Positions 41,446 to 50,381 of a stretch of DNA of 62,259 bases are shown one piece after another. The position numbers and the translations under genes were made by a program. Position 1 is the stretch's first letter. Each line of letters starts with the position of its first letter. Origin of the DNA: an uncultured Fenollaria sp. (GTDB lineage: Bacteria > Bacillota > Clostridia > Tissierellales > Peptoniphilaceae); the NCBI RefSeq assembly GCF_946221515.1, contig NZ_CAMJVK010000003.1, forward strand, positions 1 to 62,259. Reading direction: 5' to 3'. The notes under the pieces are model-generated. The model did not search any database, had not been told where the DNA came from, and saw nothing but the letters and a program-made list of their open reading frames with translations.

Positions 41446-42213
41446 TTAATAATCGCCATTAAGTGGTATTACATATGGTCTATCGTTTCTGATTATGATT
41501 TCTGAATCAACTTCGTAGACTTTTTTTATGTTTTCTTCTGTTAATACTTCTTTTGCTGTGCCGACAGATATTATCTGTCCTTTTTTCATTAGTACAATCT
41601 TGTCAGCGAAGGCGCCAGCTAGGTTCAGGTCGTGAAGTACTATTGCGTAGCTTATATCGCTTTTCTTCACTATATTCATAAGATGAAATTCTTGTTTTAT
41701 ATCCATCGCACTGACTGGCTCATCCATGAGCATAAGTCTTGGCTCTTGTGCAAATGTTTTTGCTGCCATGACACGAGCCTTTTCTCCGCCGGATATCTTT
41801 AGTATGGATTTTTCTCTAAAAGCATCTAAGTTCATCAGCTTTATCGATCTATCGACGATTACTTTATCATCTTTACTTAGCTTTGCGTTCCACGGCACAT
41901 ATGGGTAGCGGCCCATCTCAACAACTTCTTGTACTTTAAAATCGAAAGACGATTTATTTTCTTGATGCATCATGGCAAGTATTTTTGCTTTTTCTTTTGC
42001 CTTATATTCATCTAAGCTTTTTCCTTCGAGTAAAATTTCACCTGCATCAGCTTTTAGGTAGCCTGAGATTATTCTAAGTAGTGTTGTTTTTCCACAGCCA
42101 TTGGGCCCGATGATGATGACTTTTTCGCCATAATCAATCTCAAAACTAATATCATCTAAAACTTTTTTCTCTCCATAGGAGAAGGATAAATTTTTTATTT
42201 CTAATATCTTCAT
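41446..42213 (-). CDS. ABC importer ATPase (iron/heme/cobalamin type)
   Basis: A 255-aa ATPase: Walker A GPNGCGKTT, signature ISGGEKARV, Walker B LMLMDEPVSAMD and H-loop VLHDLN. It is of the FepC/HmuV/BtuD group that powers FecCD-type permeases. The start overlaps the permease stop (ATGA). Third gene of a three-gene importer operon. Confidence 0.93.
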   Translation of the reverse strand: MKILEIKNLSFSYGEKKVLDDISFEIDYGEKVIIIGPNGCGKTTLLRIISGYLKADAGEILLEGKSLDEYKAKEKAKILAMMHQENKSSFDFKVQEVVEMGRYPYVPWNAKLSKDDKVIVDRSIKLMNLDAFREKSILKISGGEKARVMAAKTFAQEPRLMLMDEPVSAMDIKQEFHLMNIVKKSDISYAIVLHDLNLAGAFADKIVLMKKGQIISVGTAKEVLTEENIKKVYEVDSEIIIRNDRPYVIPLNGDY

Positions 42214-43232
42214 TTTAAATTTCTCCTATAGCGCACTAGTAGTATTAAGAATAGCGGTCCGCCTATGAGCGAGGTGATGATGCCGACAGGCACTTCGAAG
42301 CCGTCTATAAGTGAGCGCGCGATTGTATCTGATAATAGCATAAATATCGCGCCAAAAACGAAAGACGCCTTTAGTAAAAATTTATGCTCGCTTCCGAAGA
42401 TTAGTCTTATGAAGTGCGGCACTATGAGCCCAACAAAGCCTATGATGCCACTGACTGATACGGCGATGGATGTCAAAAGCGCACAAATAAGTAGCATGTT
42501 TCTTTTTAATCTCTTTGTGTCTAGACCCATAGTCATCGCTTCTTCTTCGCCCATAACAAGGACGTTGAGGTCTTTGCCGTGATATATTGTGAAGAATATG
42601 CCTATGACTGTCGGTATAAGTATTGTTAATACATGGTTCCAGCTTTTTGCGTTGAATGAGCCCATGGTCCAAGTTATAATCTTCATTGCTTCGTCTTGGT
42701 GAGCAAGCATCATTAACGAGATAAAGCTAGAAAGCACCGTGCTAATGACTACGCCTGTCAATAATAGCGAGAATGTATCTACGCCTCTTTTTGTTTTTGA
42801 GATGAAGTATACTAGTATGCTTGTTAATATCGCACTAAGAAAGGCTGCTAAACTAACTATGGAGTTACCAAGTAGCATCATTGGCGGCAAGAATATGATG
42901 GCGATGGTCGCACCAAAGGCCGCACCTGACGATATACCGATTACATATGGATCAGCCATGGGATTTTGAAATATTGCTTGATAGACTGCTCCTGCCATAG
43001 CTAAAAGACTTCCTGTAAGTGTAGCGAGTATTATTCTAGGCAGTCTTACTTCAAAGATAATAAAACGGATGGAGTCATCACATGTGACCCCATCCATCCC
43101 ATATTTTATCCATTCTAGTATTGATCTTAGTATGATTTTAGGCTCTATATATACTGAGCCTAAAGTTACTGCGTAGACCATTAGCACTAGGAGCGCTATG
43201 CAAGAGACGGATAAAAACAGTTTTTTCTTCAT
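42210..43232 (-). CDS. FecCD/BtuC-type ABC permease
   Basis: A 340-aa permease with about ten helices. FecCD signatures: GAVYQAIFQNPMADPYVIGISSGA (written here as one known block) and GIIGFVGLIVPHFIRLIFG near the C-terminus. Imports iron-siderophore, heme or corrinoid. It abuts the binding-protein gene with a one-base overlap. Confidence 0.93.
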   Translation of the reverse strand: MKKKLFLSVSCIALLVLMVYAVTLGSVYIEPKIILRSILEWIKYGMDGVTCDDSIRFIIFEVRLPRIILATLTGSLLAMAGAVYQAIFQNPMADPYVIGISSGAAFGATIAIIFLPPMMLLGNSIVSLAAFLSAILTSILVYFISKTKRGVDTFSLLLTGVVISTVLSSFISLMMLAHQDEAMKIITWTMGSFNAKSWNHVLTILIPTVIGIFFTIYHGKDLNVLVMGEEEAMTMGLDTKRLKRNMLLICALLTSIAVSVSGIIGFVGLIVPHFIRLIFGSEHKFLLKASFVFGAIFMLLSDTIARSLIDGFEVPVGIITSLIGGPLFLILLVRYRRNLK

Positions 43233-44431
43233 TAAAATTCTAAGTCTTTAATTACTTCTGGATGAGCTATCTTTAGTAGTTCTTTTAAGCCTTCTGTAAC
43301 GACTCTGTTTGATGCTCTTGAGAAGATATCGTCATTGATTTGAACAACTTTTCCGTTTTTAACAGCGCTTAGTCCTTTGTAAGCTGCTTCTGTTTTTATT
43401 GTGTCCATTGCCCATTGAGGTGTAAGTATATAATTTGGATTCTTCTTTATTAGTTTTTCTAATGTATAGCTCCAGCCTTCAGCGTCTTCACCTGCATTTA
43501 CATAGCCACAAGTTTTTAAGATTTCATTCATAAATGAATCTTTTCCGTGAGTGTACTCGCCGCCTTCGCCAGTGCCTACAACGATGTATGCTGTTGGTTT
43601 ATTAAGCTTCTTTGTCTTAAGAGAAACTTGAGCTAATTTACCCTTCATAGTTGAGATAAGGGCTCTTGCTTCATAGTTTTTGTCAATTATACTTGCGATA
43701 GCCTTGATTGATTCATATGTTTCGTCCATAGAGTTTGGTGTCTTGAATGCAATTACTTCCATGCCAGCTTTTTTAAGTTGATTTAAAACATCTTCTTTGA
43801 AATGTGTTTCAGCAATGACAACTGTTGGCTTTTGAGCAATAATTTTTTCTATTGATGGTTCATTCATTTTGCCAACTGAAGTAATTTTGGCAGCTGCTGC
43901 AGGGTAATTGCAGTAGTCTGTTCTAGTTACTAACATAGATTCAGCGCCTAAGTCAAAGATAATTTCTGTAACGCTTGGAGCAAGGGATGCTACTTTTTTG
44001 TGAGTTTTTGTTATAGTGTAGTTACCTTCTTTAACAGGCAATGTGTTTTCTTTGTTCTTTTCAAGCTTTAAGCCTTTTGTTTTCTTGTCATACTCTACAT
44101 TGTAATTAAGTGTTTCAAATAGTGTTCTTAATGGAATTAAAAATTCATTTCCTTTAACTTTTGTCTTTGCATCCATAGCAAACTTAGTTCCATTAACAGT
44201 GAACTCATTAGTATCCTTCTTGAATACTAAGTTTGCTTTGCCATCGCTGACAGTATAAGCACCGTCTTTCATTTCAGTTTTAAGACCATAGTCTTTTAAT
44301 GATGAAAACTCAATATAAGTTCTTGAATTTTCGTTTACTAAATCTTTTGCGTTCAATGATACAGGTGCTGCATAGCAAACATTAAATAACATTAGAACGA
44401 CAAATAGAAGAGATAAAAATCTTTTCTTCAT
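43232..44431 (-). CDS. Binding protein: stalk domain fused to a BtuF/FecB-type domain
   Basis: A 399-aa exported protein. Signal peptide to about residue 21 (VCYA|AP), with no lipobox. Residues about 25-125 form a copper-amine-oxidase-N-like stalk domain (VKGNEFLIPLRTLFETLNYNVEYD), a beta module common in surface proteins of these bacteria. Residues about 135-395 are the TroA/BtuF fold: KKVASLAPSVTEIIFDLG, then DYCNYPAAAAKITSVG and KPTVVIAE. The DYCNYP motif recalls BtuF (cobalamin) but also iron-complex binders. The usual lipid anchor of Gram-positive binding proteins is replaced by a stalk domain, which is uncommon. GGAGG site before the ATG. Confidence 0.87.
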   Translation of the reverse strand: MKKRFLSLLFVVLMLFNVCYAAPVSLNAKDLVNENSRTYIEFSSLKDYGLKTEMKDGAYTVSDGKANLVFKKDTNEFTVNGTKFAMDAKTKVKGNEFLIPLRTLFETLNYNVEYDKKTKGLKLEKNKENTLPVKEGNYTITKTHKKVASLAPSVTEIIFDLGAESMLVTRTDYCNYPAAAAKITSVGKMNEPSIEKIIAQKPTVVIAETHFKEDVLNQLKKAGMEVIAFKTPNSMDETYESIKAIASIIDKNYEARALISTMKGKLAQVSLKTKKLNKPTAYIVVGTGEGGEYTHGKDSFMNEILKTCGYVNAGEDAEGWSYTLEKLIKKNPNYILTPQWAMDTIKTEAAYKGLSAVKNGKVVQINDDIFSRASNRVVTEGLKELLKIAHPEVIKDLEF

Positions 44432-44576
44432 AATAAAGCCTCCTGTAATAAATTTGCATACATTTTGTATGCTTTAAGCGATAAAAAAGGATTAATTAAA
44501 ATTAATCCCCTATGATTAGCATGCAAAATAAAGAGTATTTCTACTCCTAACAAACTAATATTAATATCGCTTCTCC
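44432..44576 (-). ncRNA. Structured leader with internal terminator-like hairpin
   Basis: On the minus strand the RNA would begin near 44576. AAGCGATA (44572-44565) can pair with TATCGCTT (44483-44476), closing a ~97-nt domain. Inside are GAGTA-GAAA-TACTC (44546-44533) and GGATTAAT-TTTA-ATTAATCC (44508-44489) followed directly by six U. The U-run overlaps the 3' strand of the closing stem, so the terminator and the closing stem compete. A further hairpin GCATAC-AAAAT-GTATGC (44472-44456) lies just before the GGAGG site. The arrangement looks like a transcription-attenuating riboswitch; no cobalamin box or other known class was recognised. Confidence 0.55.
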
Positions 44577-44582
44577 AAATAT

Positions 44583-44611
44583 ATTTTACAACAGCTTTAG
44601 AAAATTGTCAA
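44583..44611 (-). promoter_or_regulatory. Promoter of the FecCD-type ABC operon
   Basis: Minus strand TTGACA (44606-44611), 17 bp, TAAAAT (44583-44588). No GTTAGC palindrome. Confidence 0.8.
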
Positions 44612-44669
44612 GTATCGATTCATATAAAATTCTTTGGCTAAATTGAATATAGCTTAGTCCACTTTTTTC

Positions 44670-44698
44670 TTGCTATTATCCCCAATTCATTATATAAT
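44670..44698 (+). promoter_or_regulatory. Promoter of the response-regulator gene
   Basis: TTGCTA (44670-44675), 17 bp, TATAAT (44693-44698). Confidence 0.6.
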
Positions 44699-44715
44699 TA
44701 ACTTGAGGTGTTCTT

Positions 44716-45387
44716 ATGATATTAATAGTTGAAGACGATAAAGACATAAACAATTTAATCAAGGAGCTCTTAAGTGAGCGCGGTTTTGAGACGAAGCAAG
44801 TGTTTGACGGGGCGGAAGCGGTTGACTACCTAAAGAATAACGAGGTGGATCTAATGCTTCTTGACCTTATGATGCCTAAGCTTATGGGTGAGGACGTGAT
44901 TAATTACGCGAGGTCTAGAGATATGAAGATGCCTATCATAGTTCTATCTGCTAAGATTGATAAGGCGACTAGACTTGGCTGCCTTGACCTCGGCTGCGAC
45001 GACTTCATCATGAAGCCTTTTGATACTGACGAGCTTATCAGCCGTGTTAGAGCGCAGCTAAGACGCTCCAACGCGTACAATAGGCTTGGCGAGAAGGCTG
45101 TGCGTTTCGAGGACTTCTACCTTGATAACGACAACAACGTTATCAGCTTTAAGGAAGTGCCCTTAAATTTAACACGGATGGAGTATAAATTACTTAGGCT
45201 TTTAATCGAAAATCCGAAAAAGGTTTTCACCAAGGAAAATCTATACAGATCCGTTTGGGAGGACGACATCTACTCCGACAACACCATCAACGTACACATA
45301 TCAAACCTCAGAAATAAGCTAAAGGAGATTGACCCGGACCATAAGTACATAAAAACTGTTTGGTCCATAGGTTATATATTGAAATGA
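44716..45387 (+). CDS. OmpR-family response regulator, no adjacent kinase
   Basis: A 223-aa two-domain regulator. Receiver: acidic pocket EDD at 6-8, phosphoacceptor D50 (LMLLDLMMPK), K100 (IMKPFD). C-terminal winged helix with SDNTINVHISNLRNKLKE as the recognition region. No histidine kinase gene lies in the window; instead its stop overlaps the start of a folC-like gene (ATGA). The regulator is therefore an orphan by position. Target genes unknown. Confidence 0.93.
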   Translation: MILIVEDDKDINNLIKELLSERGFETKQVFDGAEAVDYLKNNEVDLMLLDLMMPKLMGEDVINYARSRDMKMPIIVLSAKIDKATRLGCLDLGCDDFIMKPFDTDELISRVRAQLRRSNAYNRLGEKAVRFEDFYLDNDNNVISFKEVPLNLTRMEYKLLRLLIENPKKVFTKENLYRSVWEDDIYSDNTINVHISNLRNKLKEIDPDHKYIKTVWSIGYILK

Positions 45388-46673
45388 TAAATTATTTTGA
45401 AAAATCAAGCGAGATACTTGAGAGCCTTTACGGCGTGACTAAGCACAAGCGCGATATGACTAGCAATGAGAATATGAAGAGGCTTATAGAAATATTTGAG
45501 CTTGACATATCGAATTTAAATGTGATTCACGTAGCGGGAACTGTTGGCAAAGGCTCATTTTGCATCATCCTTGACAATATTTTAAGAGAGTCAGGTCTCA
45601 AGACTGGCCTCTTCGTCGGTCCTTCGATTGAAGGGATGAACGACAGGATCCGTATTAATGGTGATTTCATTCCGCCTGAACGCTTTTATCACTACTTAAA
45701 AACCATAGTCGATAAGATCAATGAGCTTGAGATTAACTGCATCTACTTCGAGATAGTGACTCTCATCGCTCTTATGTACTTTGCCGACGAAGGCGTTGAT
45801 TTCGCCATCTTCGAAGTGGGCGTTGGCGGCCTTTATGACTCGACAAACTGCTTTACACAAAAGGCGGCTGATGTCATTATGAAAGTTGACTATGACCATC
45901 AAAATGTACTTGGCGACACTTTGGAAGAGATTGCCTTTAACAAAGCAGGCATCATTATGCCATTTGACACGGTTTACGTCTACCCTCAAGGGGAGAATGT
46001 CATAGATGTAATCAATGACGAAGCAGAAAAGGTCGATGCCAAGGTAAAAGTTTTGGATGGCAAGTCCATAAGCATAGGTAAAACTGATACAGAAACTGAA
46101 TTTACTTACGATGGAAAGGACTATAGCATAAGTCTAGCGGGCGAATTTCAAGCAAAAAACGCAGCCATGGCAGTTTGGGTAGCAAAGGACCTTGCAAATA
46201 GATTTAGGCTCGATATAAGTGAAGACGCCATTAAAAGAGGCTTAAGCGAAGTTAAGTGGCCATGCCGTATAGAGACTGTTAAGGAAGATCCATACATCAT
46301 CATCGATGGGGCGCACAACGAGGCGAGCGCTGCTGAATTAAAGAAATATTTGCTTGGCCTTGACAAAAAAGTTATCATGATCACATCGTTTTTAAAGGAT
46401 AAGGATTATAAAAAGGTTTTCGAGACTTTCGATGGGCTTGACGCGGACTTTATCGTGACTAGCCTTGTCTACAAGGGCAGGGACTTTGAGTTTGAAAAGC
46501 TGGCTGAGGCCATCGGCGAAAGGAGAGGTATCTACTTTATTAAAGACAACAACGAAGCCTACAAGAAGGCGCTTGAGCTATATACAGACGATGCTGTCAT
46601 AGTTGTCGCAGGCTCACTTTACCTAGCGAGCGTTTTCAGAGACTTAATTTTGGGACTTAAGCATTATAATTAA
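45384..46673 (+). CDS. folC: FolC/Mur-ligase-like protein with altered motifs
   Basis: A 429-aa protein of the folylpolyglutamate synthase/dihydrofolate synthase family. Recognisable blocks: P-loop VAGTVGKGS, EVGVGG, DYDHQNVLGDTLEEIAFNKAGII and IIDGAHNEASA. Several normally constant residues differ: the P-loop asparagine is valine (usual GTNGKGS), the TSPHL segment reads VGPSI, and GGRLDATN reads GGLYDSTN. The ATP-binding Ser/Gly and magnesium Glu/His appear kept, so it may be active on a modified substrate. ATG 45384 overlaps the regulator stop. folC is the best family name; folate itself as substrate is uncertain. Confidence 0.8.
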   Translation: MINYFEKSSEILESLYGVTKHKRDMTSNENMKRLIEIFELDISNLNVIHVAGTVGKGSFCIILDNILRESGLKTGLFVGPSIEGMNDRIRINGDFIPPERFYHYLKTIVDKINELEINCIYFEIVTLIALMYFADEGVDFAIFEVGVGGLYDSTNCFTQKAADVIMKVDYDHQNVLGDTLEEIAFNKAGIIMPFDTVYVYPQGENVIDVINDEAEKVDAKVKVLDGKSISIGKTDTETEFTYDGKDYSISLAGEFQAKNAAMAVWVAKDLANRFRLDISEDAIKRGLSEVKWPCRIETVKEDPYIIIDGAHNEASAAELKKYLLGLDKKVIMITSFLKDKDYKKVFETFDGLDADFIVTSLVYKGRDFEFEKLAEAIGERRGIYFIKDNNEAYKKALELYTDDAVIVVAGSLYLASVFRDLILGLKHYN

Positions 46674-46709
46674 GATTTTTGGGTATATAGTTTAAGAAGG
46701 AGTGATGAA

Positions 46710-47234
46710 ATGAAATTAGTATTTTTAATTGGCTCACAAAGAGAGGGCTCACTGAATAAACTATTAGCAAAGGAAATAGAAAAAGAATTTGCTGATTACG
46801 ATATCGTAGAATATTATCCAAATGACTTTAAAATGTTTAATGGGGATCTTGAACATCCTGAAGAAGACTGGATCAAGAAGATTAGAGAAGATATTAGAGA
46901 AGCAGAAGGTGTCATCATTGCTTCACCTGAGTACAACTACTCAGTTCCAGGCACTGTCAAGAACATGGTTGACTGGTTATCAAGACCAAACGATGAAGAA
47001 AAGTACCTAATCGGCGGCAAGAACTTTGCTGTAGCAGGCGTAACACAAGGACTTGACGGAACAAGACTTGCGCAAAAAGAACTTATAGCAGTACTTCATC
47101 AATTAAGAGCAAATATTGATGCGATGAACACAATAAGCATTCCATTTGTAGATGAAGAAGGAAAGTTCATAGCAGATAATAAAGAAAGAATCAAGGACTT
47201 TGCCGATAAGTTTAAAAAATTTATAGAAAAATAG
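46710..47234 (+). CDS. NADPH-dependent FMN reductase (flavodoxin fold)
   Basis: A 174-aa flavoprotein: LIGSQREGSLNK binds the FMN phosphate and SPEYNYSVPGTVKNMVDW is the second FMN loop, both hallmarks of the NADPH-FMN/azoreductase-like family. Reduces flavins or quinone-like compounds in the cytosol. Good GAAGGAG site. Single gene ending in a terminator. Confidence 0.92.
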   Translation: MKLVFLIGSQREGSLNKLLAKEIEKEFADYDIVEYYPNDFKMFNGDLEHPEEDWIKKIREDIREAEGVIIASPEYNYSVPGTVKNMVDWLSRPNDEEKYLIGGKNFAVAGVTQGLDGTRLAQKELIAVLHQLRANIDAMNTISIPFVDEEGKFIADNKERIKDFADKFKKFIEK

Positions 47235-47247
47235 TTTTTTATCGATA

Positions 47248-47275
47248 TGGGCCGCGAGCAGCGGCTCTATTTTTA
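47248..47275 (+). terminator. Terminator of the FMN reductase gene
   Basis: GGGCCGC-GAGCA-GCGGCTC, then TATTTTT. Confidence 0.8.
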
Positions 47276-47351
47276 TGTCAGAGCCTTAGTAAAAATATTA
47301 TTATAATCATGTAAAATGTGATATAATGAAAAGAGGAAGAGGGCGAAGGCT

Positions 47352-49199
47352 TTGAAAAAGATAAGAGCGGGCATAATAACAGGCATCGTATTTATAATCA
47401 ATATATTATTCTATTATAAAAATTTTATTTACAAACTAGCTTTGGATCAAAGACCAAGGCTTATTTTATTGACACTTGCAATTATACTAACATCGGCGAT
47501 AGAGCTAGCAGTTTTATTTGCCTTTACTTCAAGGGTATATAGGGCAGCCGTCATAGCTGTAGCAGGCTTTGCCAAGATAGGCGCAAGCGTTTTTTATGCA
47601 GAATTTGCAAACTTCGATCTTTTCTCAAGACTTGACCAAGCGAAAGAGCTTAAAGGCACGGGACCAGTTATTCGCAAGAATATCAGCGTATTTTTAATCG
47701 TGATTATAATATTGTCACTAATAAATATTGCCGTGGTCCTTAGGAGCGAAAAAAAGAAGGGCAGCGTGAAGCGCTCAGCCATTGGCATAGGCTTAGCCGC
47801 GCTACTGATAATCGCACCGCAATACCTTTATGGAAGCATCTTTGGTACAGAGCTTTACTCGACCATTGCCATGAGTAAGATAAAGAGAATTGTAGACGAA
47901 AGAGCTATGCAAGATGAGAGCATCGAGATGGACGCCCGAAGAGAGTTTAGAGAGAGAAAATTTACTTCGAACGACTTTACTGGGCTTGCAAAGGGCAAAA
48001 ACATCATCGTAATTCAGTGTGAAAGCCTTCAAAATACCTTTGTGAATAAAGAGTACAACGGCGAGGAAATCACTCCATTTATGAACAGCCTCATCAAGGA
48101 CGAAGGCAGCATCTACTTTGATAACTACTTCGAACTTCTGGGCATGGGCAATACATCGGATGCGGAGTTTGTCTCGCTTAACGGCCTTTATCCCTCACTT
48201 AAGGGGCAGGCATACAAGCTTTATGAGGGTTGCGACAACTACGGTCTTTTCACATCGGCAAAGGACCACGGCTACAGGACCATGGCCTTTCATGGCAACA
48301 CTGGTAAGTTCTACGACAGAAGGCATTTTTACGAAGAGCTTGGCGTGGATGACATCATGCTTGGTGAAGAATTTACTCAAGACGAAATCATCAACATGGG
48401 TCTAGCTGATAAATCATTTTTCAAGCAGTCCATGGCGAAGTATAAGGACGCCGCGCAAAATGGCGATAAGTTCTTTTCCTTCATGATTACGCTTACAACG
48501 CATACGCCATTCATCTTGCCAGAAGAGCTAGCAAGCATTAAGCCGCTTCCAGGCGATGAAGATGATTATGTATATAGATACGCCAAGTGCGCGAGATACA
48601 CAGACGAAGCCATAGAGAGCTTCTTCAAAGATTTGGATGAGCTAGGCCTTTTAGATGACACGGTCATTGTGATTTATGGTGACCATCATGCGATGACAGT
48701 TAAAAATGCCGAACGCCAAGAATCGATTAAGAAGTGGCTCGGCAAGGAGCTTGACTACGATGAAATGATGAACATACCGCTAGTAATCAGAGTCCCCGGC
48801 TACAAAGGAAACGAGCAAAGGCACAATATAGGTAGCCAGCTAGATTTATACGCGACACTTATTAATTTATTTGATTGGGACAAGACAAAGTACCCAAACA
48901 TGGGCGTCGACCTACTTGATGACGAAGCAAGCAAGGACAATATTGTTTTTCCGCTAACCCATCTTGACAAAGGCAGCTTCATTACAGATGATACGCTTTT
49001 TGTCTATCCGAGAGACAGAATTTTTGACCACGGCCGCTACATCGACCGCAAAACTCGTAAGGACCTCCCTATATCCGAGGCGAAAGAGCTTTCTAAGAGA
49101 GCGGTCATCACCACAAACTATGGATATGGCCTTGCCACTACGAATAAACTTTTGGATTTAGTAGAAAAAACTTCCGAAGAAGACAAAAGTACTAGATGA
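47352..49199 (+). CDS. ltaS: Lipoteichoic acid synthase-like sulfatase-fold transferase
   Basis: A 615-aa protein: five N-terminal helices (to about residue 165) and an extracellular alkaline-phosphatase-superfamily domain. Catalytic features: QCESLQN (metal Glu), GMGNTSDAEF with the nucleophile threonine near 267, and VIYGDHHAM with the metal Asp/His. LtaS polymerises glycerol phosphate from phosphatidylglycerol on the outer face of the membrane. Translation starts at TTG 47352, shortly after a GAAGG-type site; TATAAT at 47322-47327 is the probable -10. The dlt-like operon at 6 kb would decorate its product. Confidence 0.9.
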   Translation: MKKIRAGIITGIVFIINILFYYKNFIYKLALDQRPRLILLTLAIILTSAIELAVLFAFTSRVYRAAVIAVAGFAKIGASVFYAEFANFDLFSRLDQAKELKGTGPVIRKNISVFLIVIIILSLINIAVVLRSEKKKGSVKRSAIGIGLAALLIIAPQYLYGSIFGTELYSTIAMSKIKRIVDERAMQDESIEMDARREFRERKFTSNDFTGLAKGKNIIVIQCESLQNTFVNKEYNGEEITPFMNSLIKDEGSIYFDNYFELLGMGNTSDAEFVSLNGLYPSLKGQAYKLYEGCDNYGLFTSAKDHGYRTMAFHGNTGKFYDRRHFYEELGVDDIMLGEEFTQDEIINMGLADKSFFKQSMAKYKDAAQNGDKFFSFMITLTTHTPFILPEELASIKPLPGDEDDYVYRYAKCARYTDEAIESFFKDLDELGLLDDTVIVIYGDHHAMTVKNAERQESIKKWLGKELDYDEMMNIPLVIRVPGYKGNEQRHNIGSQLDLYATLINLFDWDKTKYPNMGVDLLDDEASKDNIVFPLTHLDKGSFITDDTLFVYPRDRIFDHGRYIDRKTRKDLPISEAKELSKRAVITTNYGYGLATTNKLLDLVEKTSEEDKSTR

Positions 49200-49373
49200 T
49201 CATAGGCATATTGCCTTAAAGAGAGTGAATAAAACGTGTAAATTTTAATTAGAGTGGCAGCGAAGCCATTCTCAAAGATAAAAAGGAATTAACAAAATAG
49301 TAACAAATTTATGAACTCTATTGAAAAATTCTTCACCATGTATTATAATATGAGAAGTAAAAGGAGTTTGATT

Positions 49374-50381
49374 ATGAAAAAGAAATTTGTAATATCTTTT
49401 ATAGTCGCGTTTCTAGCCTTTGGCTTTGTTTTTTACAGGGCGCAAAAGAGGATCAATAACGGCGAATTAAAAGGTAATGATAATATAGAAGAAAATCAAG
49501 TTGAGGAAGAGGCTCAAGAAGAGGAAGAAACAGAAGAGGAGCTAAATCCGATATTTCCAGATGATCAAAAGGTTTTGAAGGAAGAGCACGGTAACGAGCT
49601 TTGTTTCTTGCTCATGGGTATAGACAAAAGAGACGCCGGCCAAAAAGAGATGAAAGGACAAAGATCAGACACAATGATGCTTTGCAAAGTAAACTTTGAC
49701 GACGGCTCAATCAAGATGCTAAGCCTTCCTCGTGATAGTATAGTAAAGATTAAAGGCGCAGACGACAAGCTAACACACGCCCACTCATATGGCGGACCAG
49801 CGCTATCTCTAAAGACTGTTAGAGACTGGCTAAAGCTTGATGTGCGCTACTACGTAAGAGTTGACTACAAGGCAGTAGAAGACCTAGTGGACATAGTTGG
49901 CGGCGTTGAATTTGACGTGCCAGTAGATATGAACTATCACGATACAACAAAGGGCAATGAATTGCACATTAATATTAAAAAAGGTAAGCAAACAATTACT
50001 AAGGACAATGTCATAGGCCTACTAAGATTTAGAAAAGGATACAATGATTCCAGCTACGGCATTCAAGACTATGGTAGACAAAAGACACAACAAGATTTTA
50101 TGAAGGAACTTGCTAAAAAAGTATTGAGACCCGAAAATATATTGAAGATAGGATCAATTTGGAACACAATCAATAAAAACGTTAAGACAAACATCCCAGG
50201 AGGCACAATCGCTACATCAATACTACAAGTTGGTATAGGTAGAGTTCACGCAGATAAGATGGAGACCGCTTCACTAGTAGGAACTGAAGGCCATATTGGA
50301 AAACTTAGTGCACAAAAAATTCCTCAAAAAGAAATTGATGAGAAGGTTTATCCTTGGTTTGGAGATTATAAGTTTAAATAA
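49374..50381 (+). CDS. LytR-CpsA-Psr (LCP) family wall-polymer ligase
   Basis: A 335-aa protein: short cytosolic start, one helix (FVISFIVAFLAFGFVFY), a strongly acidic linker (VEEEAQEEEETEEE) and the LCP domain. Active-site residues include the Asp of GQRSDTMML, the Arg of LSLPRDS and the Arg of LLRFRKG. LCP enzymes move lipid-linked polymers such as wall teichoic acid or capsule to peptidoglycan. I start at ATG 49374 with AAAGGAG; the earlier ATG 49311 lacks a site. Its TAA stop forms part of the first arm of repeat element B1. Confidence 0.9.
   Translation: MKKKFVISFIVAFLAFGFVFYRAQKRINNGELKGNDNIEENQVEEEAQEEEETEEELNPIFPDDQKVLKEEHGNELCFLLMGIDKRDAGQKEMKGQRSDTMMLCKVNFDDGSIKMLSLPRDSIVKIKGADDKLTHAHSYGGPALSLKTVRDWLKLDVRYYVRVDYKAVEDLVDIVGGVEFDVPVDMNYHDTTKGNELHINIKKGKQTITKDNVIGLLRFRKGYNDSSYGIQDYGRQKTQQDFMKELAKKVLRPENILKIGSIWNTINKNVKTNIPGGTIATSILQVGIGRVHADKMETASLVGTEGHIGKLSAQKIPQKEIDEKVYPWFGDYKFK

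Noticed and set aside
44432..44576. Cobalamin riboswitch in front of the BtuF-like importer
   Set aside because: No B12-box-like sequence or matching core could be found; I keep it only as an unknown structured leader.
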